A DNA stretch of 64,000 nt from an uncultured bacterium (GTDB lineage: Bacteria; Actinomycetota; Coriobacteriia; Coriobacteriales; Coriobacteriaceae): the NCBI GenBank assembly GCA_905215385.1, contig CAJMPY010000012.1, positions 17,599-81,598 of the forward strand, given 5' to 3'. Of this stretch, positions 32,442 to 40,713 are shown in pieces (the stretch's first letter is position 1; the number at the start of each line of letters is the position of its first letter). A program made the position numbers and the translations under genes. The notes below the pieces were generated by a model. It worked only from the letters and a program-made list of their open reading frames with translations. It searched no databases and was not told where the DNA came from.

Positions 32442-33929
32442 ATGTCCACTACCGATGCTTCCCAGATCCACGACCTGCGCTCCGCACTCGACTTTTTGCG
32501 CGAGATGCCGGGCCAGCTGCTCGAGACCGACACCCAGGTCGATCCCGATGCCGAGGTCTCGGGCGTCTATCGCCACGTCGGTGCCGGCGGCACCGTTATG
32601 CGTCCGACCAAAGAGGGCCCGGCGATGGTCTTCAACAACGTCAAGGGCTTTGACGATGCCAAGGTCTGCATCGGCATGCTTGCCAGCCGCAAGCGCGTTG
32701 CCGCCCTGCTCGACCTGGACGAGGAGCACCTGGGCCTCGAGATCGGCAAGCGCTTCGAGAACCTGATCGCGCCTGAGCAGATCGCCAAGGGTGCGCACGT
32801 CGACTGCCAGGAGGTCGTGTACAAGGCGACCGACGAGGGCTTTGACCTGCGCAAGATCGTCCCCGCTCCTACCAACACGCCTGTCGACGGCGGCCCCTAC
32901 ATCACCATGGGCCTCGCCTACGGCACGAGCCCCGACGGCTCCCAGTCCGACGTGACCATCCACCGCTTCTCCTGCGTCGACAAGGACAAGCTCGCCATGT
33001 GGATCACTCCGGGCAGCCGTCACCTGGGCGCGTTCTTTGACGAGTACTGCCAGCGCGGCGAGGACATGCCCATTTCCATCTCCATCGGCCTGGACCCCGC
33101 CGTGTACATGTGCTGCGGCTTCGAGGCTCCCACCACGCCGCTCGGCTTCAACGAGCTGCAGATCGCCGGCGCCCTGCGCGGCCATGCCGTCGAGCTTGCC
33201 GACTGCGTCACCGTTCCGCAGAAGTGCATTGCCAATGCCGAGTACGTGCTCGAGGGCTACCTCATGCACGACGAGACCATTAACGAGGACGTTAACGGCC
33301 ACGGCTACGCCATGCCCGAGTTCCCCGGCTACACCGGCGGCGCCAAGGTCTGCCCGGTGATCAAGATCATCGCCGTCACCACGCGCGTCAATCCCATCAT
33401 GGAGAGCTGCATCGGCCCTTCGCACGAGCACGTTTCCATGGCCGGCATCCCCACCGAGGCCTCCATCTACAAGATGGTCGAGACCGCTATCCCGGGCCGC
33501 CTGCTCAACGTCCACGCTGCCCCCTGCGGCGGCGGCAAGTTCGTTGCCATCATGCAGTTCAAGAAGTCGAGCAAAAATGACGAGGGCCGTCAGCGCAACG
33601 CCGCCATGCTCGCCTTCTCGGCGTTCTCCGAGCTCAAGCACGTGATCCTGGTTGACGAGGATGTCGACATCTTTGATATGAGCGACGTGATGTGGGCCAT
33701 GACCACGCGCTTCCAGGCCGACGTGGACCTCATCACCATCCCCGGCTGCCACTGCCACGTGCTCGACCCGTCCAACGACCCGGCGTTCGACCCCACGATC
33801 CGCGAGCACGGCATCGCCTGCAAGGCCATCTTCGACTGCACGGTCCCGTTCAACCTCAAGAAGAGCTTCATCCGCTCGCAGTTCATGGAGATCGACACAG
33901 ATAAGTGGGCAGCAGAGCTCGCTTTCTAG
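32442..33929 (+). CDS. UbiD-family prenyl-FMN-dependent decarboxylase
   Basis: A 495-residue reversible decarboxylase that uses prenylated FMN, acting in the cytoplasm. ATG 32442 has AAAGGAG upstream. The sequence fits the LpdC/gallate decarboxylase branch: PYITMGLAYGTSPDGSQSDV, then IHRFSCVDKDKLAMWITPG, DPAVYMCCGFEAPTTPLGFN, and FVDEDVDIFD-type end motif (LVDEDVDIFDMSDVMWAM). Length is normal. Neighbours are ubiX 33 bases downstream and the broken SLC13 carrier 97 bases upstream, giving an uptake-plus-decarboxylation module. Likely substrates are aromatic or unsaturated carboxylic acids; the exact acid cannot be read. Confidence 0.9.
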   Translation: MSTTDASQIHDLRSALDFLREMPGQLLETDTQVDPDAEVSGVYRHVGAGGTVMRPTKEGPAMVFNNVKGFDDAKVCIGMLASRKRVAALLDLDEEHLGLEIGKRFENLIAPEQIAKGAHVDCQEVVYKATDEGFDLRKIVPAPTNTPVDGGPYITMGLAYGTSPDGSQSDVTIHRFSCVDKDKLAMWITPGSRHLGAFFDEYCQRGEDMPISISIGLDPAVYMCCGFEAPTTPLGFNELQIAGALRGHAVELADCVTVPQKCIANAEYVLEGYLMHDETINEDVNGHGYAMPEFPGYTGGAKVCPVIKIIAVTTRVNPIMESCIGPSHEHVSMAGIPTEASIYKMVETAIPGRLLNVHAAPCGGGKFVAIMQFKKSSKNDEGRQRNAAMLAFSAFSELKHVILVDEDVDIFDMSDVMWAMTTRFQADVDLITIPGCHCHVLDPSNDPAFDPTIREHGIACKAIFDCTVPFNLKKSFIRSQFMEIDTDKWAAELAF

Positions 33930-33962
33930 TGCGTAGCCCTACCAAGTAGTCAAGGAGTTGTC

Positions 33963-34541
33963 ATGCCTGAGTCTTCTGTTCGCCCCCGTCGCATTGTCGT
34001 TGGCGTTTCTGGTGCCAGCGGCGCTGCGCTGGGCCTCGAGTGTCTCAAGTGCCTGCGTCAGGCCGGTGCCGAGTCGGCGCTTGTCGTCACGCGTGGGGGA
34101 GAGATCACCATCGAGCAGGAGCTCGGCATGACGCTCGACGAGTTTGCCGCGCATGCCGATGTGGTCTACGACAACAAGAACATCGGCGCCGCCATCGCAA
34201 GCGGCACCTATCCGGTCGACGGCATGATCGTGGCCCCGTGCTCCATGAAGACGCTCGCCGGCATCGCGAGCGGCTACAGCGACAATCTGTTGCTGCGTGC
34301 GGCCGACGTGCAGATGAAAGAGCAGCGCCGCCTGGTGCTCATGGTGCGCGAGACGCCCTTCAGCGCCATTCATGTCGACAACATGGCGCGCCTTGCGCGC
34401 GTACCGGGCGTCATGCTCATGCCGCCCATGCTCACGTTTTACAACGGCCCCGCCACGCTCGATGACGCGGTGCACCACATCGCCGCCAAGGCGCTCGAGG
34501 CCGTCGGCGTGTCATGCGCAAACTATAAGCGCTGGTCATAG
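33963..34541 (+). CDS. ubiX: UbiX-type flavin prenyltransferase
   Basis: A 192-residue flavoprotein that joins dimethylallyl phosphate (or diphosphate) to FMN to give prenyl-FMN for UbiD. Signature stretches are IVVGVSGASGAALGLECLK (flavin loop), DGMIVAPCSMKTLAGIASGY (with the conserved Ser/Met lining the prenyl site), and RRLVLMVRETPFSAIHVDNM. All are intact. It is 33 bases after ubiD with AAGGAGTTGTC as ribosome site, so the two are co-expressed. The last residues (CANYKRWS) fit LpdB-like members. Confidence 0.94.
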   Translation: MPESSVRPRRIVVGVSGASGAALGLECLKCLRQAGAESALVVTRGGEITIEQELGMTLDEFAAHADVVYDNKNIGAAIASGTYPVDGMIVAPCSMKTLAGIASGYSDNLLLRAADVQMKEQRRLVLMVRETPFSAIHVDNMARLARVPGVMLMPPMLTFYNGPATLDDAVHHIAAKALEAVGVSCANYKRWS

Positions 34542-34633
34542 GCGTCTTTAGGGTAGGATACGAGTAGTGTTTGAGCCCGCTGCCCCTGTGGGCGGCGGGC
34601 TTTGTGCGCAAAAAGGATGTGTCGGGAGGACCT

Positions 34634-35503
34634 ATGCAGACGGGCATGTATGCGATTAGCGAGATGGCGAGTTTGTTTAACGTTTCGCGCCAAACGCTCA
34701 TCTACTACGACAAGATCGGCCTGTTTAAGCCCGCCGTGGTTAACGAAAAAGGCTACCGTTTCTATTCGCCCACGCAGATCCCGCTCATGCGTCTGATCTG
34801 CATGCTGCGCGACCTAGGGCTCGAACTCGATGAGATCGACCGCCTAGCCTCGACGTTCGACATTAGCGAGATGACCGACCACCTGCGCTCGCGGGTGCAG
34901 GCGCTCGACGAGCAGATTGCCGGGCTCAAAGCCGAGCGTGCGAGCGTGCAGGAGCGTCTGAGCTTTTACGACGAGGCAGTTTACTGGCGCGAGCGCGAGG
35001 GCAAGCCGGAGCTCAAGCAGTTCGAGCGCCGCTTCGTGGTCTTTGAGGAGTTTCCAGGCGATATCGAGCGCGGCCGCTCGATGCTTCACCCCACGCTCAT
35101 GCGGGCCATCCTGCGCATGCGTGCGCTCACGGGCACGCGCCCTATGCGCGGCTGGGGTGCCATGCTGCGTCGTGAGGCGCTGCATTCCGACGACCCTATC
35201 GCCGGCGCGGGCTCCTTTGCCGTGCTGCCGCGCGGTGTCGAGGAACTGCTGCCGAGCGATCCCGCCGAGCTGGCAGAGATCGGCATCGAAGTGCTGCCCG
35301 AGGGCACATACCTGTGCATGAGCCGCTGGGGTATGCCGTACGAGCCCGAGGGCATCCGCGCCATCGTTGCCTGCATGGACGAGCACGCGCTCCAGCCCGT
35401 TGGCAACGCTTTCGACTTTTGCTACCTCGATACCACGAGCTACGACGAGTCCCACCAAGAGGACTTTTGCTGCATCCAAATCCCCGTTACCCTCCAGATG
35501 TGA
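34634..35503 (+). CDS. MerR-family regulator
   Basis: A 289-residue regulator; ATG 34634 has GGGAGGA upstream. The MerR DNA-binding domain covers residues 1-75 (ISEMASLFNVSRQTLIYYDK, FKPAVVNEKGYRFYSPTQIP), followed by a long coiled coil (LRSRVQALDEQIAGLKAERA) and a C-terminal ligand domain of about 150 residues that looks like the GyrI/BmrR effector fold. It lies 92 bases after ubiX on the same strand, so it may sense the acid or its decarboxylated product and control the module. The stop codon overlaps the palindrome that follows. Confidence 0.88.
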   Translation: MQTGMYAISEMASLFNVSRQTLIYYDKIGLFKPAVVNEKGYRFYSPTQIPLMRLICMLRDLGLELDEIDRLASTFDISEMTDHLRSRVQALDEQIAGLKAERASVQERLSFYDEAVYWREREGKPELKQFERRFVVFEEFPGDIERGRSMLHPTLMRAILRMRALTGTRPMRGWGAMLRREALHSDDPIAGAGSFAVLPRGVEELLPSDPAELAEIGIEVLPEGTYLCMSRWGMPYEPEGIRAIVACMDEHALQPVGNAFDFCYLDTTSYDESHQEDFCCIQIPVTLQM

Positions 35504-35607
35504 CAAAGGGACAGTCCCTTTGTCACATTCGCGGCATGGCTGCCGCCCAAACCATCACAACATTCGATGAAAATCTCGAAAACGAGGAAAAGCCTCGAAT
35601 GTTGTGA
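35499..35607. repeat. Composite palindromic repeat, copy 2
   Basis: TGTGACAAAGGGAC and its complement form a perfect palindrome (35499-35527) that starts inside the last codons of the MerR gene. It is followed by TCACAACATTCGA (35555-35567) and TCGAATGTTGTGA (35595-35607), separated by a spacer containing the palindrome CTCGAAAACGAG. The same order occurs at 30640-30727. A T-rich CTTTTCC run after it could give a terminator. Confidence 0.7.
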
Positions 35608-35698
35608 CGCTTTTCCTGTCTGTGCCGGCGAGCTCCCGTGTCATCTGGGGGTATAAGGCTAGCAAGTGTTTATTTGCGAGGCCAAGGGGGCGCCCCGT

Positions 35699-36568
35699 AT
35701 GGATATCGATAACTTTGAATGGTGGTATAGCGAGGGCGAGGCTCCGGACGAAGAGTGGGACGAGCCCGCGCCGTGTGACGTGTCGAGCGACGAGGACGAG
35801 ACCGGCAACGATGCCGGTGTCGAGCCTGAAGCCGCCTCCGATGCCGCCGAACCCCTAACCTTTGAACAGGCTTGGGCCCAGGCCGAGGCCGACGAGGCGA
35901 AGGCCGATGCCACGGCCACGCTCGGCGAGCCGGCTGATATGTCGATCTCGCCGGCAAAGACCCCACAGCCGCGCCATACCATCGACCCCGGCAGCACGGC
36001 ATCCTTCAGCATACTCGACGTGCCCGCGCAGGGTGCCCAGGCGCCCGCCCCCACCCATCGCCCCAACCTGGCTCGCGAGGAAGACGCGGGCCGTCGCTCT
36101 CCGCTCGGCCCCATTCTCATCGCCTTTATGGCCGGCGTTATCGCTTGCTCGGCGATCGGCAGCATCTGGGGTCATGTCGAGCAGCAGCGCCAAGACGCCG
36201 CCAAGGTCGAGATGTCTGTCGAGCAATCGCTCAGCCGCACGCGCTCGGTGCATGTGTCGGTCGAGGTTAAGGACGGTGCGACATGGGACACCGCCCGCGG
36301 CGACAGCCAGATGCTCGTCCATATCGTGGGTCGCACGCTCAAGGGACAAGCAATCGACGAGTATCAATACGTCAATTCCGAAGGTGACGGTATCGAGCTC
36401 AAGCCCGGCGACTACGAGCTCACGGTCGATGAGCCGCCCGTCGCCACCGACGGCACGCGTTACCGCGCCTCAAAGCGCATGGTTCCGGTGAGCTTTAATT
36501 CACAGGCGCCCGATACGGTCGATAGCACGCCACAGGGCGGGTTTGACCTTTACGCTATTGCTCAATAA
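35699..36568 (+). CDS. Single-pass membrane protein, unknown function
   Basis: A 289-residue protein; ATG 35699 is preferred (AAGGGGG upstream). Residues 1 to about 135 are acidic, repetitive and probably disordered (WWYSEGEAPDEEWDEPAP, then Glu/Ala-rich EQAWAQAEADEAKADATA). One hydrophobic helix, LGPILIAFMAGVIACSAIGS, spans about residues 137-157. The remaining 130 residues, outside the cell if the N-terminus is inside, form a beta-rich domain with ARGDSQMLVHIVGRTLKG and PGDYELTVDEPPVATDGT. The second part resembles a carrier-type or adhesion-like domain, but I recognise no family. It stands alone between two repeats and the epimerase gene. Confidence 0.7.
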   Translation: MDIDNFEWWYSEGEAPDEEWDEPAPCDVSSDEDETGNDAGVEPEAASDAAEPLTFEQAWAQAEADEAKADATATLGEPADMSISPAKTPQPRHTIDPGSTASFSILDVPAQGAQAPAPTHRPNLAREEDAGRRSPLGPILIAFMAGVIACSAIGSIWGHVEQQRQDAAKVEMSVEQSLSRTRSVHVSVEVKDGATWDTARGDSQMLVHIVGRTLKGQAIDEYQYVNSEGDGIELKPGDYELTVDEPPVATDGTRYRASKRMVPVSFNSQAPDTVDSTPQGGFDLYAIAQ

Positions 36569-36647
36569 CTGCGCCTGACGCTCAACCCCGCCGCCAAGAG
36601 TGGGACAATAGCCCTCGACACTGTTGTTTACTTTTGGAGGAAGTAGC

Positions 36648-37541
36648 ATGTCTACCGTCACCACCATCAAGCGCGGCGGCCTTACCGCGGCCATCGATTC
36701 CATGGGCGCCCAGCTCACGAGCCTTGCCCTCAACGGCAACGAGTATCTGTGGCAGGGCGACCCGGCCTTTTGGGGCAAGCACGCGCCCATTCTGTTCCCC
36801 ATTGTGGGCTCGCTGCGCAACAACACGGCGACGTCTGCGGCCGGCACCTGCGAGATGCCGCGCCACGGACTCGCGCGCATCGTCGAGCACAAGCTGGTCG
36901 AGGTCTCCGAGGACGGCTCGTCCGTCACCTACGAGATCACCGATACGCCCGAGTCGCTCAAGGCTTTCCCCTTCCACTTTAAGCTCAACATGACCTATGC
37001 CCTAACCGGCGACGCCACGCTTACCCAGACTTTTGCCGTCACCAACACCGGCGACGTGGACCTGCCGTTCTCGGTGGGCGGCCACCCCGCATTTAACGTG
37101 CCTGCCCCCGGTGCCGAGGACGAGGCATTCGAGGATTACGAGCTGGCGTTTACCGAGGCTTGGACTAACGAGGCCCCCATCATCACGCCCGACGGTCTTA
37201 TGACGTTCGAGGGTAGCTACAAGGCTCCCGATAACTCGGACGTGCTGCCCATTACGCACCGCAGCTTCGATAACGATGCCATCATGTTCACCGATGCCCC
37301 GGGCTCCACGCTCACGCTGCGCGGTCGCAAGTCGGGCCACGGCGTCAAGATCGACTTTGAGGGCTTTAAGTACATCGGCGTGTGGTCTGCCGCCAACGAC
37401 GCTCCGTTTGTGGCGCTCGAGCCCTGGACCGGTCATACCACCATGGACACCGAGGACGACGTCTTTGAGCACAAGGTCAACACCATCACCTTGGCTCCCG
37501 GCGCTACCGATAAACGTAGCTTTAGCGTCACCTTGCTCTAG
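36648..37541 (+). CDS. Aldose 1-epimerase family protein
   Basis: A 297-residue mutarotase-like enzyme that interconverts alpha and beta anomers of sugars. ATG 36648 has GGAGGAAG upstream. The conserved start LTSLALNGNEYLWQGDPAFW is followed by HAPILFPIVGSLRNN, PRHGLARIVEHKLV (His region) and VGGHPAFNVPAPG, which carries the second catalytic His. The pattern fits the YeaD/LacX-like subgroup, which often acts on hexose 6-phosphates or unknown sugars, rather than GalM. It is a single gene closed by a strong terminator. Confidence 0.85.
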   Translation: MSTVTTIKRGGLTAAIDSMGAQLTSLALNGNEYLWQGDPAFWGKHAPILFPIVGSLRNNTATSAAGTCEMPRHGLARIVEHKLVEVSEDGSSVTYEITDTPESLKAFPFHFKLNMTYALTGDATLTQTFAVTNTGDVDLPFSVGGHPAFNVPAPGAEDEAFEDYELAFTEAWTNEAPIITPDGLMTFEGSYKAPDNSDVLPITHRSFDNDAIMFTDAPGSTLTLRGRKSGHGVKIDFEGFKYIGVWSAANDAPFVALEPWTGHTTMDTEDDVFEHKVNTITLAPGATDKRSFSVTLL

Positions 37542-37542
37542 A

Positions 37543-37617
37543 TGTGACAAAGGGACAGTCCCTTTGTCCCTTCCCGCCCGCTAAGCCTCCCTGCCACATC
37601 CGGCAGGGAGGCTTTTT
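37543..37617 (+). terminator. Palindromic repeat plus rho-independent terminator
   Basis: The TGTGACAAAGGGAC palindrome (37543-37570, right arm slightly changed) follows the epimerase stop directly. Then GCCTCCCTGCC (37585-37595) pairs with GGCAGGGAGGC (37602-37612) and is followed by TTTTT, a clear terminator. A half-copy of the GGGGACGTTCTT-type repeat (TAGCCATTGGGGATGTTCTT) lies at 37624-37652. Confidence 0.85.
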
Positions 37618-37748
37618 GGTAGGTAGCCATTGGGGATGTTCTTAAACGACTACTGTGTGTCTATTAATTTTTCGCGCACATGCCGCGTTGCTGGTTGCGG
37701 GCGTATATCCTGTCTTATTGTCAGCAAAGCAAAACAGGAAGGCATCAG

Positions 37749-38675
37749 ATGCAACCTCGACTACAGCGCGACGCGCAGGCCCAGCCGGTGTGCAGTCGTC
37801 GCATCTTCTTGGGTAGCGCCCTCGCTGCGAGCGCAACCGTTGTCGCCGGCGCGCTTGCCGGCTGCCAGCGTCCGTCCACACTCAAGGTGGTCCAGCCCAC
37901 GACGGGCGGCGGTCGCGATGACCTGTCCGATTCCGTTATCGGCAAGGATAAGATCCGCATTGGCATGGAGGCGGCCTACGCCCCGTACAACTGGCAGGTT
38001 TCCGAGGCCAGCGAGTTCACCATTCCCATCGACAACGTGCAGGGCGCCTATGCCGATGGCTACGACGTGCAGATCGCCAAGATCGTCTGCAAGGCCCTCG
38101 GTGGCGAGCCCGTTGCCGTCAAGCAGAGCTTCTCGGGCCTTATCGATTCGCTCAACAACGGCCAGATCGACCTCATCATCGCCGGCATGAGCGCTACGCC
38201 CGAGCGTGAGGAGTCGGTCGGCTTCTCCGACCCGTACTTCATTGGCTACTTTGGCCTGTTCGTAAAAGAGGGCTCGCCCTACCAGAACGCCACCAAGCTC
38301 AGCGACTTCAGTGGCGCCACGGTGCTCGGCCAAAAGGACACGATGCTCGATACCGTCATCGACGAGATTCCGGGCGTTGTGCACAAAAACCCGGTCGATT
38401 CGGTCCCCACGGTGTTCTCGAATCTGCTGCAGGGCACGTGCGACGCCGTGACCTACAACACCGAGAACGAGAAGGGCTATATGGCCCAAAACCCGGGCAT
38501 TGTCCCCATTCATTTTGCCGAGGGCGAGGGCTTTAAGCAGGAGGTCGCGGCAAACGTCGGCTGCCGCAAGGGATCGGACAAACTGCTCAAACTTATCGAT
38601 AAGACGCTCAAGGGCATCAGCCAGGAGGAGCGCGACCAAATGTGGGACGCGTGCCTCGACCGTCAGCCGGCATAG
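37749..38675 (+). CDS. Amino-acid ABC transporter substrate-binding lipoprotein
   Basis: A 308-residue binding protein of the polar amino-acid type. ATG 37749 has ACAGGAAGG upstream. The signal region CSRRIFLGSALAASATVVAG carries a twin-arginine motif (SRRIFLG) and ends in the lipobox LAGC, so it is likely exported folded by Tat and lipid-anchored. The mature domain has GMEAAYAPYNW, YDVQIAKIVCKALGGEPVAV and IAGMSATPEREESVGFSDPY, all hallmarks of family 3 solute-binding proteins. It heads a three-gene importer operon with a permease and an ATPase. Confidence 0.92.
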   Translation: MQPRLQRDAQAQPVCSRRIFLGSALAASATVVAGALAGCQRPSTLKVVQPTTGGGRDDLSDSVIGKDKIRIGMEAAYAPYNWQVSEASEFTIPIDNVQGAYADGYDVQIAKIVCKALGGEPVAVKQSFSGLIDSLNNGQIDLIIAGMSATPEREESVGFSDPYFIGYFGLFVKEGSPYQNATKLSDFSGATVLGQKDTMLDTVIDEIPGVVHKNPVDSVPTVFSNLLQGTCDAVTYNTENEKGYMAQNPGIVPIHFAEGEGFKQEVAANVGCRKGSDKLLKLIDKTLKGISQEERDQMWDACLDRQPA

Positions 38676-38684
38676 GGAGGCAGC

Positions 38685-39833
38685 ATGAAAACCATCAATC
38701 GTCTGGCCTCCTTTATCAAGGCCGACCACCGTTATGTGTATCTGGGCACGAGCGCTATCGCGGCGCTCGGTCTGGCGTTTAGTCAGCGCAACCCCACGCC
38801 GCTGAGCTTCTTGGCGCCCACGGGTGTTTTCCAGGACTGCCTCTGGGCGATTCTGTGGGCTTGGATTGTCGTATCGGCGGCAGCGCTCGTCACCAAGCTC
38901 ATGCATTGGAATGACTATCGCCAAAAGTCGCCGTTTGCATCCGAGCGTTGCCGTCGCGGCGCGCGCCTGGGCAGCTATGTCGTGGTTGCCATCGCGGCGA
39001 TCTTCTTCATCGACCGCTGCGTCATGTCGTTTATCGACCTGGTACAGGTGAGCATTGTCTCGGACTCCAACCCCAGCGACTTTTTGTCGAGCCTGGTCTA
39101 CATGACCTACAAGAGCGGCGACTTCTTCATTCGCGGTATCGAGATCACCATCGCGCTTGCCACCTTCGGCACGGTCATCGCCTTCTTCTTGGCGCTGCTC
39201 TTTGTGTTCCTGCGCATTCAGACGTTTGACCGCGTGGATAACGATCTGGTGCGCTTCTTTAAGAGCATCGGCCGCGGCTTTGCGACCGTTTACTCCACCA
39301 TCGTGCGCGGAACGCCCATGATGGTCCAGGGCCTGCTCATCTATTACGCGGGCTTCACCGTTTTGCGCGGCATGGGCTTCGAGACCGCCCAGGCCAACCA
39401 GATTTGGAGTACCTTCACTGCCGGCCTCGTCACCATCTCGCTCAACTCCACCGCCTATATGATGGAGGTCCTGCGTGGCGGCATCGAGTCCATCGATCCC
39501 GGCCAGGCCGAGGCGGCGCGCTCGCTGGGTCTGTCGCAGTGGCAGGCCATGCGCAAGGTCGTGTTCCCCCAGGGCATTAAAAACGCGATTCCGGCGCTCA
39601 CCAACGAGCTCATCATCAACATCAAGGATTCGTCGGTGCTTTCGGTCATCGGCGTGTTTGACCTCATGTACGCCACCACCACCGTCGCCGGCGTGTACTA
39701 CCGCCAGATGGAGGTCTACTGCGTGGCTCTCGTGGTCTACCTGATCCTGACGCTCGTGGCGAGCCGCCTGCTCGAGGCCTTTGGCAAAAAGCTCGGCGCC
39801 GAGGCCCCGGCAACGCTGCCCAGCTCCAACTAG
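38685..39833 (+). CDS. Amino-acid ABC transporter permease
   Basis: A 382-residue permease of the His/Glu/Gln/Arg family. About 155 N-terminal residues, with several extra hydrophobic segments, precede the usual permease core; a common length is about 220-260. The core begins FFIRGIEITIALATFGTVIA, includes IVRGTPMMVQGLLIYYAGF, and the EAA loop reads EAARSLGLSQWQAMRKVVFP. It starts 10 bases after the binding protein gene with GGGAGGCAGC as ribosome site. Confidence 0.92.
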   Translation: MKTINRLASFIKADHRYVYLGTSAIAALGLAFSQRNPTPLSFLAPTGVFQDCLWAILWAWIVVSAAALVTKLMHWNDYRQKSPFASERCRRGARLGSYVVVAIAAIFFIDRCVMSFIDLVQVSIVSDSNPSDFLSSLVYMTYKSGDFFIRGIEITIALATFGTVIAFFLALLFVFLRIQTFDRVDNDLVRFFKSIGRGFATVYSTIVRGTPMMVQGLLIYYAGFTVLRGMGFETAQANQIWSTFTAGLVTISLNSTAYMMEVLRGGIESIDPGQAEAARSLGLSQWQAMRKVVFPQGIKNAIPALTNELIINIKDSSVLSVIGVFDLMYATTTVAGVYYRQMEVYCVALVVYLILTLVASRLLEAFGKKLGAEAPATLPSSN

Positions 39834-39855
39834 GCTCAAGACGAGGAGAATCATC

Positions 39856-40641
39856 ATGGCAGATACCGCCACTACCGGCGTTGCGGCCGCCGCACAGACA
39901 AATGAGCCGCTTATCCGCGTCGAGGGCCTGCGCAAGAGCTTTGGCTCACTCGAGGTACTCAAGGGCATCGACCTGTCCGTCAATTCCGGTGAGGTTGTCA
40001 CCATCATCGGCGCCTCGGGCTCGGGCAAGTCGACCTTCCTGCGCTGCCTCAACCTGCTCGAGACCCCGGACGCGGGCCACATCTGGTTCCACGGCCAGGA
40101 CCTCACGGCCGAGCGCTGCAATATCAATAAGCTGCGCGAGGACATCGGCATGGTGTTTCAGGGCTTTAACCTGTTCAACAACATGGATGTGCTCGACAAC
40201 TGCACGCTCGCGCCCGTCACGCTCAAAAAGATGAGCAAGGCCGAGGCCGAGAAAGTCGCGATGGAGCATCTGACGAGCGTGGGGCTCGAGAAGTTCGCGC
40301 ACGCCGCCGTGGGTCGCCTGTCCGGCGGCCAAAAGCAGCGCGTGGCCATCGCCCGTGCCCTGTGCATGAATCCGCAGATCATGCTGTTTGACGAGCCGAC
40401 CTCCGCACTCGACCCCGAGATCGTGGGAGAGGTGCTCGAGGTCATGCGTAAGCTCGCTGCCGACGGCATGACCATGGTGGTCGTCACGCATGAGATGGCC
40501 TTTGCCCGCACGGTGTCCGACCGCGTGGTCTTTATGGACAAGGGCGTGGTGCTCGAGGATGCGGCACCGGCCGAGCTCTTCGGCAATCCCAAACACCAGC
40601 GCACCCGCGAGTTCCTCTCTCGCTATCTCGAGGACAAATAA
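39856..40641 (+). CDS. Amino-acid ABC transporter ATPase
   Basis: A 261-residue ATPase of the GlnQ/HisP type. ATG 39856 has GAGGAGAATC upstream; the longer frame has 25 residues without similarity. Walker A is GASGSGKST, the Q-loop is GMVFQGFNLF, the signature is LSGGQKQR, Walker B is IMLFDEPTSALD, and the switch His is in VVTHEMAFA. All key residues are present. It completes the importer operon (binding protein, permease, ATPase). Confidence 0.95.
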   Translation: MADTATTGVAAAAQTNEPLIRVEGLRKSFGSLEVLKGIDLSVNSGEVVTIIGASGSGKSTFLRCLNLLETPDAGHIWFHGQDLTAERCNINKLREDIGMVFQGFNLFNNMDVLDNCTLAPVTLKKMSKAEAEKVAMEHLTSVGLEKFAHAAVGRLSGGQKQRVAIARALCMNPQIMLFDEPTSALDPEIVGEVLEVMRKLAADGMTMVVVTHEMAFARTVSDRVVFMDKGVVLEDAAPAELFGNPKHQRTREFLSRYLEDK

Positions 40642-40664
40642 CCGACCGCAAACGCTTACGTTGC

Positions 40665-40689
40665 AGGGCCGCTCCCGTGGGGCGGCCCT
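40665..40689 (+). promoter_or_regulatory. Hairpin between importer ATPase and M20 peptidase genes
   Basis: AGGGCCGC (40665-40672) pairs with GCGGCCCT (40682-40689). It is followed by CGTCATC rather than a T-run, so it is at most a weak terminator; readthrough into the peptidase gene is possible. Confidence 0.35.
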
Positions 40690-40713
40690 CGTCATCACAA
40701 TCGAAAGGATGTC

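Noticed and set aside
30554..32533. 659-codon minus-strand open frame across the SLC13-type carrier
   Set aside because: Charged, repetitive mirror-frame composition; the plus-strand carrier has clear family motifs, so the minus frame is a shadow even though the plus frame is interrupted.
37761..40151. 796-codon minus-strand open frame across the amino-acid importer
   Set aside because: Antisense to three clear importer genes with ribosome sites; no domain content.
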